Shown in pieces: positions 24,784 to 36,177 of a DNA stretch of 64,000 nt. Position 1 is the stretch's first letter, and the number at the start of each line of letters is the position of its first letter. The stretch comes from Zonotrichia leucophrys gambelii (taxonomy: Eukaryota; Chordata; Aves; Passeriformes; Passerellidae). Under the pieces are notes generated by a model. That model saw only the letters and a program-made list of their open reading frames with translations. It did no database searches and had not been told where the DNA came from. Made by a program: the position numbers and the translations under genes. The DNA lies in the NCBI RefSeq assembly GCF_028769735.1, contig NC_088173.1:13518038-13582037 (forward strand), written 5' to 3'.

Positions 24784-24881
24784 GCGGCGGGGATGGGGCC
24801 GGGGATGCGGCGAGCGGGGCGCAGGACGCGGTATCGCGCCCTGCGCCCCGCTCGCCACATCCCCGGCCCCGTCCCCGCCGC
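24784..24881. repeat. 98-bp near-perfect palindrome upstream of HELT
   Basis: Arms 24784-24830 and 24835-24881 (47 nt each) are reverse complements at 44 of 47 positions around a central GTAT (24831-24834). Mismatches are 826/839, 808/857 and 794/871 (last three digits of the coordinates); the last would be a G-U wobble in RNA transcribed from the plus strand. It is extremely GC-rich, with the inner 17-bp block GGCGAGCGGGGCGCAGG perfectly mirrored. It lies about 290 bp upstream of the HELT ATG, just beyond the two CACGTG boxes. It could extrude as a cruciform, fold as an RNA hairpin if transcribed, or be a fold-back sequencing artefact. No gene is encoded. Confidence 0.9.
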
Positions 24882-24939
24882 CAGTCTTCAAATCCCCCGC
24901 ACCCCCTACCCCTCCCCTTAGCCCCGGAGCTGACTGCAT

Positions 24940-25020
24940 TTTAAAGCCTGTCCAGAGTCATTAAAGTAATTAAGTAAGCCCTTAATAGGCTGTTCCGCCC
25001 AGTTCAAGGGAGAACCCTTG
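24940..25020. promoter_or_regulatory. AT-rich homeodomain-site cluster, candidate HELT element
   Basis: An AT-rich block abruptly interrupting the CpG island, with TAATTA (24967-24972), TTAAGTAAG (Nkx2-like) and CTTAATAGG, plus a small CAAGGG/CCCTTG inverted repeat at 25005-25020. Such islands of AT-rich motif clusters are typical of conserved regulatory DNA. Helt is co-expressed with Nkx2.2 in the embryonic brain, so an Nkx input is plausible, but conservation was not tested. Confidence 0.4.
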
Positions 25021-25379
25021 GAGACGGAGTGGCCCCGTTTGTTCTCAGGCTTTTCTCACACGACTTGGTGACACGTCCATCTTTATAAGAGATGGCAGCG
25101 AGGATTTTTTTGTTTACACCGCTTTATGCGCCGGGGACACCCCGGCAGGTGTGGGACCGGGGGGCTGGCACACGATATCCCCCCCCCCATCACCCCCCCC
25201 TTTTCTTTTTCCGTCGGCCCGGGGAGGCTCTCGCCAGCCTTTGGCACACGACGCTCCTTTTTTGTGTGGTGTGCGCGTCTGTGCGTTGTTGTTTTACCCC
25301 CCCTGCTCTCCCCCTCTCCTTTGGAGAGGCTCAATTTGTAGCCTATTATCCTATAGGAAAATGTCCCATTGAAAAGTAT

Positions 25380-25860
25380 GAATAGTTTCATTGGGCCTAA
25401 ATTTTAATAATGCGGGTCAAAGAAAAGAGGGGCAAATAAAGAGGGGATCGCAGCTGGTCCGAGAGTGCATTATTCGGTGTCACCTGCGAGCGGGATCGCC
25501 GACAGACCCCCTATTCATTTGCCTAATTTTGGTCAATTTAACAAACTTCAGGAGAAATTATTGTGGCATTGTTAAGGAGGGTAAAGCTTTCTGATCGAAT
25601 TAACAGCATGTTTTGATCCGGTAAATGTCATTAAAAAGAAAGAAACAATCGCGTTTAAAGGGGGGCTCCGAGTTAAACGCGCCAAGTGGAGACGCCGGAG
25701 CGCAAAGCTCACAAAGGGAGCAAGTAACTGCCACAGGGGAACTTTTGTACGCTCACATTGCTGAGGTTTTTTACACAAAAAGGCATTATTTCATACTTGA
25801 ATACGTTTAATCCAACAATTGTCTATTTTCTGCAAACATATTTTCACAGCATTGTTAGCT
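25380..25860. promoter_or_regulatory. candidate conserved HELT enhancer
   Basis: About 480 bp of mixed-composition DNA between CpG islands, rich in developmental factor motifs. They include TCF/LEF-like TCAAAG (25417-25422), E-boxes CAGCTG (25451-25456) and CACCTG (25481-25486), two SOX-like ATTGT sites 8 bp apart (25560 and 25568), and ACAAT (25645-25649). Several AATTAA/TAATTT runs are also present. No splice-supported coding frame crosses it. The motif mixture suits a neural enhancer; this is inference. Confidence 0.4.
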
Positions 25861-26300
25861 TTCCTCTCCGCGGCCCTCCGCCCGGGCAGCCGCGCTCCTC
25901 GCCTGGCGAGCGCACCGAGCCCCCGGCCCGCCCCGCACAGCCCCGCACCGCCCCGCACCGCCCCCGCCGGGGCCGCCCCGCCGCGCCGGGGGGGCCGCCC
26001 GCCCCCGCCGCCCGCCGCCCCCCCGACAGCGCGGCGGCGGGCGCGGCCCCCCCGGGCCTCTCCACGGCCGGCGGTGCGCCTCCGAGCCCGGCACGGACCG
26101 CGGGGCCGCCCGCCCGTCTAACCCCCCCCGGCTCCGCCACAGCCCCCGGGCCCGGCTCTGCCGCGGGGCTCCACCACCCCCGAGGGGGAGGGAAAAGCCG
26201 AGAGCCACCGGGCCGGCGGCGGGGCCGCCCGGAGCCTGGCTGTGCCCTCACGGGCGACGCCAGCGAGCCCCGGGCAGGGCTGCGGTAAACAGCCATATCC
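25860..26300. promoter_or_regulatory. CpG island with C-rich decameric repeats
   Basis: Very GC-rich block containing imperfect CCCCGCACCG-type decamers around 25930-25965 and long C-runs, so the minus strand has several potential G-quadruplex tracts. No coding exon is supported; long open frames on both strands are GC artefacts. Confidence 0.55.
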
Positions 26301-26868
26301 CCGCCATGTGAGCTCGGGCAGTTGTTCTCTCGCAAACTCCCACGTCCTCTCCCGTATTCCGCGTTTTTCCACCCTTTTCCCTTTGCGATTTAAAATGGGG
26401 AAACCATCCCTACCACATGTGCCCGGGTGAGCACGGCGGGTGGCACCGCCGCTCTCGCCCGTTCGTTTTCCCCAGAAGCGGCCGGAGGATAGGCGAGGTG
26501 CCGGCCCTCGCCCCACTGTCCCGGGACGGTTCCCACCTCTCCGGGCCGGTCGGGAGCGCCGAACGACTCGGCGGGAGGAGGCGGTGGTGGCCCCGGGGCG
26601 CGTCTACCCCGGTCGGCGGGACGGAGCGGGCAAGGCCGGCTGCCCGCCTGGGCACCCCTGCGTGCCATGCCGCCGGCCGCATTATTCTTCCAGGAGCCTT
26701 GTAGGTTTCAGTATATTCATTCTCGTACAATGGGATTAAACACTAACCGTTATCATCCAAATTAACTAAGTTCTGAATAGCAAATGAGGGGGCTTTTATT
26801 TTTTTTCCTCCTCTTTTTGCTGCACTGGCGGAGATGGAGTTGATCCTCTTACTGTCTGTGTTAACCGC

Positions 26869-26884
26869 CAGCTGCAGGCACCTG
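26869..26884. promoter_or_regulatory. paired proneural-type E-boxes
   Basis: CAGCTG (26869-26874) and CACCTG (26879-26884) start 10 bp apart, one helical turn. The same pair of E-box types occurs in the candidate enhancer at 25451/25481. ASCL1-type factors favour CAGCTG. Candidate neural input to HELT; binding untested. Confidence 0.3.
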
Positions 26885-27649
26885 CAAGGCAACTTCTTAC
26901 ACGAGGGAAGTTGTTTATTTGCTCGCTGGCTGTTCCCCTCGTTGGTTCCCCCGCGGGCCGGGCTGCCCGGGTCAGCGGCGGGGGGCGCGGGGTGGCCGTG
27001 GCATCCCCGTGTGTACCGAGGCCTCGTCCTCGGAGGGCTTCGGCGGAGCTGAGGCCAGAAAGAGATCACCCGACATTGCTGCTGTCGGACTGCCACCCTT
27101 GTAGGGAAGCCAGGAGAAGAGAATACTCAGCTTTGAGTATTTTTTATTTTTTAGTTTCCCTCGAGCGACTGTTGGCTCTCCTTGCGGGACACGCGTGCAC
27201 GGCTCTTTGGCAACCCACGGCGGACACCCGCGTCCCCATCACTCTCCAGCGGTTGTCGCCCGTCGCCCAGGAGCCCCGCGGGCCGCAGCCCTCTCCCCAG
27301 GCAAGGGGCTGGCCGGCGGCCGGGGCGCAAAGCCCTGCCCGCTGCACGCGGAGCGGGAGGAGCTCGCCCTCGCTCCGGAGGCTGCAGGAGGATGGGCGGC
27401 AGGGCCAGCACCGCATGGCTCGCCCTGCAGCTCTCTCCCCCTCCCCGCGGCCGGCCCGGGGGTCCCCGCCTGGCGGGGCTGCGCCCCGAGGGAGCGGCCC
27501 GGCTCAGTCCCCCGGGTCGCTGCCGAGGGGCGCAAGGGTGCCGCGTCTCAGCGGCGTGTGGCCCCTGTGCCGTGGCCACTGGCGCTGCCGACATGTGCCA
27601 GACATGGGCTCTGACAGGGAGGTGGGGATCCTCTGGAAGTCGTCAAGCT

Positions 27650-29665
27650 GCTTTGAATTGGCATCTAGGTTTGCCTTTTTGTGAAAACAGATCGTCTTCC
27701 CTCTGTTTCTTCACCCTCTCTTTTCTTTTTTGATTCCTATGTAATGTTGAGGTTACCTGCAATTACTTCACCAAGTAATCAAAACTGGACATTAGGTTTG
27801 GCAATAATTGTCGCTGTGTGCAAGCAAGAAATCAGATAACTAGTCTCCCATGGAAAGAGCTGTCCATGCAACTGGTGAATCAAGTGCAAAGTCCTTGTTT
27901 GGCTAGGGCTGGGGTTGGCCCTGCCAGCATGGTTCAGCCCCATACTGGAGATCCTGCTGTGTAATGTGGAGAGGCATTCACACTTCTGGGTGATCTCATG
28001 GCTGCTAGGGAATGGGAGAACACACAAGGTGCAAAAGGTCCTACTTACAGAAGTGATAGCTTCATTACTTGGCAATCCTGCATCTGGAAAGAAGCAGTGA
28101 ACTCCACTGAAGAGAAAGCATTTTGTTTAGGGGCTTAACCCTCAGCTGTATATTGTTCATCTCGTGGTGCCAGCTTTTGCTGTGAGTTAGTTTACTCTTG
28201 CACTCTGAGCGAGGCTAGGCTAGGTTAGCAAGTTTCCAGTCTTTTCATAGCTCCTAATGCACTCTGCCTCTGTGCATGCTTGGTCCATGTCCTGCTCCTC
28301 AGGTGCAGAGATATTCCTTACCTCAATGATACTGTTTGTTCCAGCTGTACTCCACGTCCGTGTCTTCCTTCCTAATGGAAGGACCACGCTCCTCTGTTTG
28401 CTCACCTGCCACGAATAGTGGCGTCAGCAGGGGGGAGGTGATAACATGACAGGTCTTGGGACTCCATGTCAATATGGTCCTTCACAGAAGAAGCCATTCT
28501 TATGAGTCTCTTGTATTGTTGGGTAGATTCAGAGGGCTCTCCTCAAAATCCTAGAGTGCTCAAAGAGGTGCTGTTTGTGCTGCAGGAGATGATGTTCTTC
28601 TCATTCTGTGAGATATGGTAATAAGCCCATAAGCCAAACTTTAATCCTAGAAACTCTAAAACTTTGATCTTTGTCACAGGAAGTAGTCAAGTATCTCTGT
28701 GATGGAAGACAGGGCTTCCAGGTCAGTAGTGCTCCTGAGTGCTGCTATGTGATTGTCAAATTCCATGTCTGAGGAGGCACAGCTCACTGCAAGTATGTTT
28801 TGTGGTGTAATTTCAATATAACATACTCTGTTCTTCATGATTAAGAGCTTTTCAGGAATGTAAACTCCGATATGGATTACTTTTAGGTTACTCTTTGTGC
28901 AAACTTTTTTGAGTACAGATTGCTTGAAAGTAATTTTCATACATTCCTGTCCTTTGTAATATCTCCTTTGTTGACTTTTTTCCCACATACAAGATTTTAA
29001 GCTTATGTCTAGATTTATATGTAGTGTAGCTAATGTATTCAGAATTACATTGGGTAAAATGTTTCACTGATTAAAATCAGGTGTAGTTATATATGTTATA
29101 GCCATTTACAGGGGCTGATTTACATCAACAGAAGACCTGATAGAGCTTTTGTCCATCAAATGTGTGTACATGGCAAAACTTAAAACTGTTCACTGCGTGT
29201 TTGTACAAGGTGAGTCCCCCCAAGACAGTGGATAGATGTTTGCAGTTTTCCCAATGACAGCTATCTTCTCAGCCACCTCACTATTGAGACAGAATATGTT
29301 GCTCTTTAAATGACAGCCTGTCAGAATGAGAACAGAGTGCTAAAATTAATTTCAGTGGGATTTAGGTAATCATGAATCAGTGGGGAGGTGTACATTAAAT
29401 TGCTTGTGACCAAGGTGTTCTAAATAGCTAAATAGCTAGATTAGTGACTGGCACAAATAAAGGCAGAAAATACAAGGACTTTTTCTGCAATGACATGTCA
29501 AATGCTGAAAAATGTCTAGCCCCTCCTCTCCAGTCTTAGTAAAAACTAAAACCAAACAAGTGTAAAAACTTTTGCTCTGGCTTTACAGAGGTGAAGTTAT
29601 ACTTAATCCACCCAATAATCTTCTGTGATGAAGTGACTTGCTTGGTGGATAAGGAAAGAGCAGTG
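27650..29665. other. intergenic, no gene seen
   Basis: AT-moderate unique DNA after the CpG domain. No supported exon or recognisable repeat. Open frames (for example 28674-28988 minus) have no recognisable domain. Confidence 0.55.
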
Positions 29666-29669
29666 GATA

Positions 29670-30033
29670 CTCTGAAGAAGAGAAGGCTTCAGGGTGACCT
29701 TATTACAGCTTTTCTGTACCAGAAAAGAACCTAACAGGAAAATGGAGAGGGACTTTTTACAGGGGGACATAGTGACAGTACATGGGGTAGAGGCTTTAAA
29801 CTGAAATAAAGTAGGTTTACATTAGTTATTTGAAAGAAATTCTTTACTGTGACGGTGGCACTGGAACAGGCTGCTCAGAGAATTTGTGGATGCCTCATCC
29901 CTGGAAGTGTTGAAGGCCGGATTGGATGAGGCTCTGACCAACTTGGTCTAGTGGAAGGTGTCCCTGACCACAGCAGGAGGGTTAGAACAAGGTGATCATC
30001 TTTAAGATCCCCAAGCTATTCTATGATTCTGTG
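29670..30033 (+). mobile_element. CR1 LINE, 3' fragment
   Basis: Ordered CR1 segments: 'CTTCAGGGTGACCTTATTAC', 'GGAACAGGCTGCTCAGAGAA', 'TAGTGGAAGGTGTCCCTGAC' and a terminal CTATTCTATGATTCTGTG. Plus orientation. Its 3' tail directly abuts the next CR1 fragment. Confidence 0.92.
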
Positions 30034-30035
30034 GT

Positions 30036-31103
30036 CTGCTTGGCTTTTGATATTGTCTCCTGTAACATCCTTGAAGAGAAGCCCATGATGTGCAGGCTGG
30101 ATGAGCAGAACTTAAACTGGCTGAATTGCCCAGTTCAGAGAGGGATGATCCGTGGCACAAAATCTAGTGTCTAGAACTCCTGGTGTACCCTGGGGTTCAG
30201 AATTTGGTCTAGGCATGTTTAACATCCTCATTAATGATCTGGAACATACCCTCAGCAAGTTCACAGATGACACAAAACTGTGAGGAGCAGCTGATACACC
30301 AGAGAATCATTCCGTCATCCAGAAGGGTCTCAACAGGCTGATGAAATGGGCTGTGAGGAATGACATGAAATTCAGCAAAGGGAAACCAAAGTCCTGCACC
30401 TGGGAAGAAACAACCCCCTGCGCCAGTACCTGCTGGAGGGCTGATTGACTGGAAAGCAGATCTGTGGAGGGAGGCCTGGGGGTCCTTGTGGACATCAAGT
30501 TGAACATGAGCCAGTTGTGTGCCCCAAGAAGGCCAGTGGTGTCCTGGGGGGCATTAGGAGGATTATTGCCAGCAAGCTGTGGGAGGTGACCCTGCCCCTT
30601 GACTCAGCACTGGGGGAGTCCACATCTGGAGTTCTGGATCCAGTTCTGGGCTCTTTAGTACAAGAGAGAGATGGCCACACTGAAGGGGCTCCAGGAAAGG
30701 GCCATGAGGATGATAAGGGGATTGGAGCACCTCATGTAGGAGGAGAGGCTGAAGGAGCTGACAGTGCTCAGCATAAGGAAGAAAAGGCTCAGGAAAAGTT
30801 TACCACTGTGTTCAAATACCTGAAAGAAAGCTGTAAAGAAGTTGGAGCCAGACTGTTTTCAGTGGTTCTTAGTCATGGGAGCAGAGGCAATATGCACAAA
30901 CAGAAACACAGGAGTTTCTGTCTGTAATAGAAAACAACTCTTCTGCTGTGAGGATGGTTAATCACTGACACAAGTTGCCCACAGAGACTGTGCGTTCTGG
31001 ATGTGATCCTGGGCAACTGCCTCTAGGTGTCCGTGCTTGAGCAGGGAGGCTGGACCAGATGACCTCCAGAGATGTCTGCCAACCTCAACCAAGTTCTGTG
31101 CAC
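30036..31103 (+). mobile_element. CR1 LINE with reverse-transcriptase remnant (~1.07 kb)
   Basis: Starts within the reverse-transcriptase region: translation gives LAFDIVSCNILEEK, matching the CR1 block AFDTVSHxILLEKL. Further on come MFNILINDLEHTLSKFTDD and TKL, matching the catalytic FADD block, here FTDD. It then runs through the ORF2 end and 3' tail (GACCTCCAGAG...CCAACCTCAACC...TTCTGTG). The 3' tail differs from the preceding copy, so it belongs to another CR1 subfamily. Stops, indels and an internal deletion show it is dead. The plus-strand open frame at 30445-30927 lies within it. Confidence 0.9.
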
Positions 31104-34022
31104 TTCCTGTGTGAGCATTTAGTTTCGGTGTAATTCAGCCCCACTTTGGTTTGGCATAGAAGAAATGTATTTTTTCTTACTCTACACAGCAGCTTGAGCT
31201 CTTTTACTCTGTTCTCAACAGGACAATTAATTTAGATTCAGGGTTTCTACACCTGTGTCAAGCAGAATAAATGGGAGGGAAGCACAGTCTTTCTGTTAAT
31301 TGTACTTCACCACGTGTTGTATTGCAACTTGGCCCATTAAAGACTCATTAACATCCATTATACTTATGACTGCTTTGTAAACAATGCTAATTCAATAGGA
31401 CTTCAGAGCTTAATTCCCTCTAGAGTCCTTTGTAACTCCTAACCATTACTTTCTTTCTAGCTGAAGTGGAAAAGGGGACCCCTGTGAGAGATTTATGGAC
31501 TCTGCAAAGCCTATTAATTTAGTAATGCCATAGTTCAAGCATCTTATTATTATGAACCCTCAGTACTGAGCTTATTGAGTGGACTGGGGACTTATAGGAC
31601 TTTTCAGCAAAGCAGTATTCTTTGGTTCTGCCCAGCTTTGCTCTGATTCCCCAGAGATTGAGTGGACCAAACGCCAGTCCCTGCTACATTGGCTTCTAGA
31701 GAATTATTTCTGAAATGTGCCCTTGTTGCTAAATCAGAGAATTAGGATGCTGCATTATGCACAGGCTGTGCCAAGCTTTTTAGGTTTAAGGTTCCCCTGT
31801 ATAACAAGGAGATGATATCAATGGTCCTGTATGCTGCACTTGTGGCTGGCTTTTGTGAGGTTAATCCAGTGTGAGGATATGGCAAGCAGCATCAGTCTAA
31901 AATCTCAGAGACTTTGTGAAGACAGATAATATAAAGTTTATGCTGTGAAATAAAAAAGAGAGAGGGACTGATGCCTCAGGGTTCCTGCAGAGTCTGCCTG
32001 CCTTCTAGACAAGAACTGCAGTCCCATCCACTTCCTTTTGCAGCTTCATTATTGCTGTGCAGGTGGGGTGGCCAGCCCTCCTGCTGGCTCTCTGTTGTAG
32101 GTACTGAGTGATCTCTCTGGCTGAAGGCTGACTCTGCATTTGTTTCTCTGTATCCCATAGCAGCTTTGAGTTACCTAGAGGCTTGCTTGTCTCCTTTATT
32201 CAAAGAGAGGAGAGATGGATACAGCCAGGAAGGGAGGAAGATGCAGCTTGGAGGCGCTGTTCTGTCTCCTGCTGCAAAAAGGTATGTTTCAAGAGTTAAA
32301 GGCTTTCCATTGCAATCTGACTTTTTGTTCTGTCAAAGTCTTACCCTTCTGACTGAGCACTGAAAAGTGTTCTGCTTCTGGAAAGTTTAGGTTGCCTTTC
32401 CTCAAGTAAAGTTCTTTGTCTTGCACACTGCCAATAGCCCTCACCTGTTTCTGAGCTCCAAAAGCTTATGATAACATGTGAAGATCCCACAAATTCCTCA
32501 AAAATAAGTATTACACTTGCTTGCATGTCCTGGCTTTAAAATGACCACTTCTTGCATAAGTATACCTTTGGTGATAGCAGAGGGAGATCTCTTCTGCTAA
32601 ACAAACAAAACATGACTGTTAAATGCAAACACTTTCTTTAAAAGCTGTCAAAGTATTCTGGGTAAGCATCATTCCCTGCTCGCCCTGTTCTTTGACTCTT
32701 TCTTAGTGCATGTCTATCTAATGTCTGAGAGAGAACAACAGAGCCCTGATCATACCTTGTAGGGACATTCTTCTGCCAAAACTGTGTATATCTAACACAG
32801 GGATAGCAGATGGTGACCAAATATTTCTGCAACTCTACCTTTCTGGGTAAAATTAAGAGCATATTGAAATCCTAGCATTCATAAGTCATGAGCCTCCAAA
32901 CTCTTAAGATAAGTGAAAAGTCAGGAACTTAAAATTGTCAGCAATAACAACAAGCTGGTTAGTCAGAAGGTTGGTTATTTCTGCATTATGCATAACCATT
33001 AGAATAGAAAAGTAATTTTTATGAAATCCTTGATCCTGAAATGGAAATGTAAAGCACAACTATAATTAGATTTTCTAAGTCAAAACATAACAGTTTTAGG
33101 AATATTAGAAAGTGTATTCAGTGCTAGATATGGTGCCACCCATTTTTCATTTACTCTGGCTCATTTTTAAATTAGTTATAGCAGGCAGGGAAGAAGTACC
33201 CATGTCCCCTCTGGCTTTAATGCCACGTCCATTTTGATGGAAAGCTACTTTACATGTCATGAGCACGTCATGAAAACTACTTTACATGTCATCTTGTGCA
33301 TGGTCTGAGGTCCCATTCTTCCTTCACATTCATATCCCACCCTCTTGATGGCACAGATAGGAGTGTGTCTGGGCACCCAGCCTGTTGGGGTGCTTTGAAC
33401 ATTAGTATCACTTTTTCTAATAAATTTGGTTTGGTTATAGGCAGGGGAAAATAGAACATGAAAGTGTCATTGCTAGAAAGGATAACTGGGAAGAGTTTCT
33501 CAGTGACAAGCATGGGAATCACTTACTCCATTCTACTGATTTAGCATTGTTTCACCCAATATACGTATGTACATGAAAATAATATATAAATGGCATTGGT
33601 ATAAAAAGCACTAACTTCTGCACTGTTATATGAATATGTGAAGATCCATATAAAATGCTGATTGGAATGTCACTGTGCCCCACGGCACATGGGGCTGACA
33701 AGCTAGGAGGGAGTGGAGAATAAGTCCCACAGTTTGGTCCTGGCATTTGCAAGGTGGGAACATCCAAATTCTTCTTCCCCAGCCCATCTGTGGTTCTGAA
33801 GATAGGCACCATTAGATAAAGAAACTACATTGCCTGTATTACTTGTCACCATGCACTTTTAGAAAATAGCTTCATGTCTAACAGCGTTAACACTCGTGGC
33901 AAACAGGCAGGCTTTTCTTCCATCACACGAGCATCGCCACCGGGAGGAGGATGCTCCGCTCGCTCCCCTGTGGAATCCTACAAAGATTTGTGGAAAACTG
34001 TGGGAACATTAGGGGTTGGCTA

Positions 34023-34036
34023 CTGCCCTCTAGTGA
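34023..34036 (-). promoter_or_regulatory. CTCF-like motif (reverse)
   Basis: Minus strand reads TCACTAGAGGGCAG, 13 of 14 matches to CCASYAGRKGGCRS. It sits in a locally CpG-enriched patch (33.9-34.05 kb). Orientation is opposite to the motif at 34717. Confidence 0.45.
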
Positions 34037-34716
34037 TCGTCACCAGCGCCTGAGGTTTCTAACTCGCCTTTTATTTTCTAATCAAATTGCTAAAAATAAA
34101 CTTTGTGCGTGTTCAGACGCATGAAATTCAGTATTATGAAACAGTGCCTGATTCATCAGATCTCAGAATTTACACCAGATGATGAAATGTTGCTAGCATG
34201 GACACCAGCTGATACAGCTCTAAAAATACAGTTAATACAATCCAAGAATGCTGTTAGGCATTTATATTGTCTCCTAAGTTAATATTTCCCAATTCTTAAG
34301 AAACTGATATATCTTGGTTAGACTAAGCCTATTAATAGAATTTTTGCCTAAATAAAAACATTGCTGCATTTTAAATACAGCCTTTCAATAATAAGCAAGT
34401 CACCCTTCTTTCAAAGAAACCCTCAACATAACCAAACAATGACTATGGGAAGCATTATAAAAGATAAATTATTGAGAAACAGAGTATATGGTTCAAGTCA
34501 TGGTTTAGCTGAATTTGTGAGTAGCACTAGACACCTCTCTCCATTTTTCTTTTTTTTTTCCCCCTCTGTGCTAAAATGATCAAATATCTGCTAGTTAAGA
34601 AGTAGGATGTGTGGTTCTTTGCTCTAGTTATTGATGCAAAGTGCTCAGCTCTCCCGATTAAGTTCTCAGCAAATGTTACCAGATGGAAGGGCTGCTTGAG
34701 CAGAATTCTGATGCTG

Positions 34717-34730
34717 GCATTAGAGGGCAG
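34717..34730 (+). promoter_or_regulatory. CTCF-like motif (forward)
   Basis: GCATTAGAGGGCAG matches the CTCF core at 12 of 14 positions. With the reverse motif about 700 bp to the left it forms a divergent pair, the arrangement common at topological domain boundaries. Confidence 0.4.
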
Positions 34731-36177
34731 CCTTGAGGGTTTATTTGATTTTTTTTTTTAATATATCAGTCTGGCTAGGATCTAATTTAAAGCAGCTTGA
34801 GGCTATTTTTGCTCTAAAGTCAGAACAGTCATTTAAAACCCCCTGTGTCATAATGTCCAGCACCCAGCTGTGCTGCTCACTGCTGAACATCAACAAGCCG
34901 GGTTAGAAGCAGCCCGAGTGCTCTGCAGGTGCAACAGCTGCAATTTCCAGATCCTCAAAGCAACAAGTGTTGATCTAATTGGCCTGTGTATGAAACACGC
35001 CAGGCAAGGGAGGCACCTTTGCTTTTATCCTGCAGGAGTAATTGAGTGGTTCACAGCTCTGACTTGTTCTCAGGCCATGCCTTTTGGCCTCTTGCTTCTA
35101 GGCCCATGAGCACTGCTTACCATCATCTGTAGGTACCATGTCTTCTCATTTCATTGCTTATCCTTCAGACTTATTTAGGGGAAAGGTTACAAAAGTTCTT
35201 GGCATCTGCCATATCATGTAGGAGGAAAGCTGCATCAGCAGAGAGTCTCTTGTGTAATCTACTGATATTTTTGGAGATATGTTTGGGTAATAAGATGTTC
35301 ACTTTGTCTGCTGGTTTGGCTGCCTTCTATACAGTAAAAATTGTGTGTTGTACAAAAATGTCCTTAAGGAAGCTTTATAAAATAAAACCTTACAAAGGCA
35401 TGAGAACAATTTACAAAGCCCAGATTTATATTACTTATAAGGAAAGGTTCCGGAGCAAATAATCTTCAATTAACATCGCTCTGTCAGAAGATAATGATTC
35501 ATCCATCAGCTGAGGGCAGGGAAAGGTTAAAAAAATGTGTGGAAAAAATTATGAGCTAGAGGAGAACATATTTCAGATCATGAATCACCTCTGCATAAAC
35601 CATGTTGATAGCTATCTGTTTCTTGATGATTGTTCCAAATTCAGCAGTCACTTGTCTTGAAATGATCTTGAATGGTCCTAAAAATAGCTTGGTACTGGAG
35701 ATGCCAATTTTTCCAGTAATTTCCCTAAAATGACAGCAGAATTATTGGTTATGTAAAACAATACTCTGTCTTCATCTGTATGGGAAAATGATGTTTGTCT
35801 GCTGCAATACACTGCTTTCCAAAACAGCATCCTCTCAATTCCTATGGTTTTCATTGTGTCCTAGATACCTTTGAAGATAACCCCATTTATGGCTGACAAC
35901 TGCCGAGGCAGGAAAGTCTCATGTTCCCTGAGCTGGTACCTGGGCCATTCAAAAAGGTGAACAGGGATCTCACCACGTTCTTTGCTAACAGATTTTTCCA
36001 GGTAGTGAGGTAAACCAGAAAATTTTTAGGGTAGCTTCATGTTCTCTAAAAACTAGCTAAACTTGAGTCAGGCCGATTTTTGCCCCTTGGTCTCCTGAAA
36101 ACCTTTTTCCCCTGCTGCTGCATACATCTATGCAGAAGAAGCTTGCTAGGAGTTTTTCCCACTCTTATCAGAGTCAT

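Larger units (their letters stand above)
22150..27650. promoter_or_regulatory. broad multi-island CpG-rich domain around HELT
   Basis: CpG-dense blocks cover roughly 22.25-24.9, 25.86-26.30, 26.42-26.69 and 26.94-27.60 kb, separated by more AT-rich, probably conserved segments. They span the whole HELT transcription unit and about 3 kb of upstream DNA. Broad clustered islands like this are typical of Polycomb-regulated developmental transcription factors. Most long open frames here are stop-poor GC artefacts; only the spliced HELT frame is supported. Confidence 0.75.

Noticed and set aside
25758..27733. Long open frames (up to 257 codons) in the upstream CpG islands
   Set aside because: Same GC artefact: overlapping frames on both strands, low-complexity composition and no domain.
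30445..30927. 160-codon plus-strand open frame
   Set aside because: It lies wholly inside a degraded CR1 element, beyond the reverse-transcriptase remnant and in noncoding 3' sequence.
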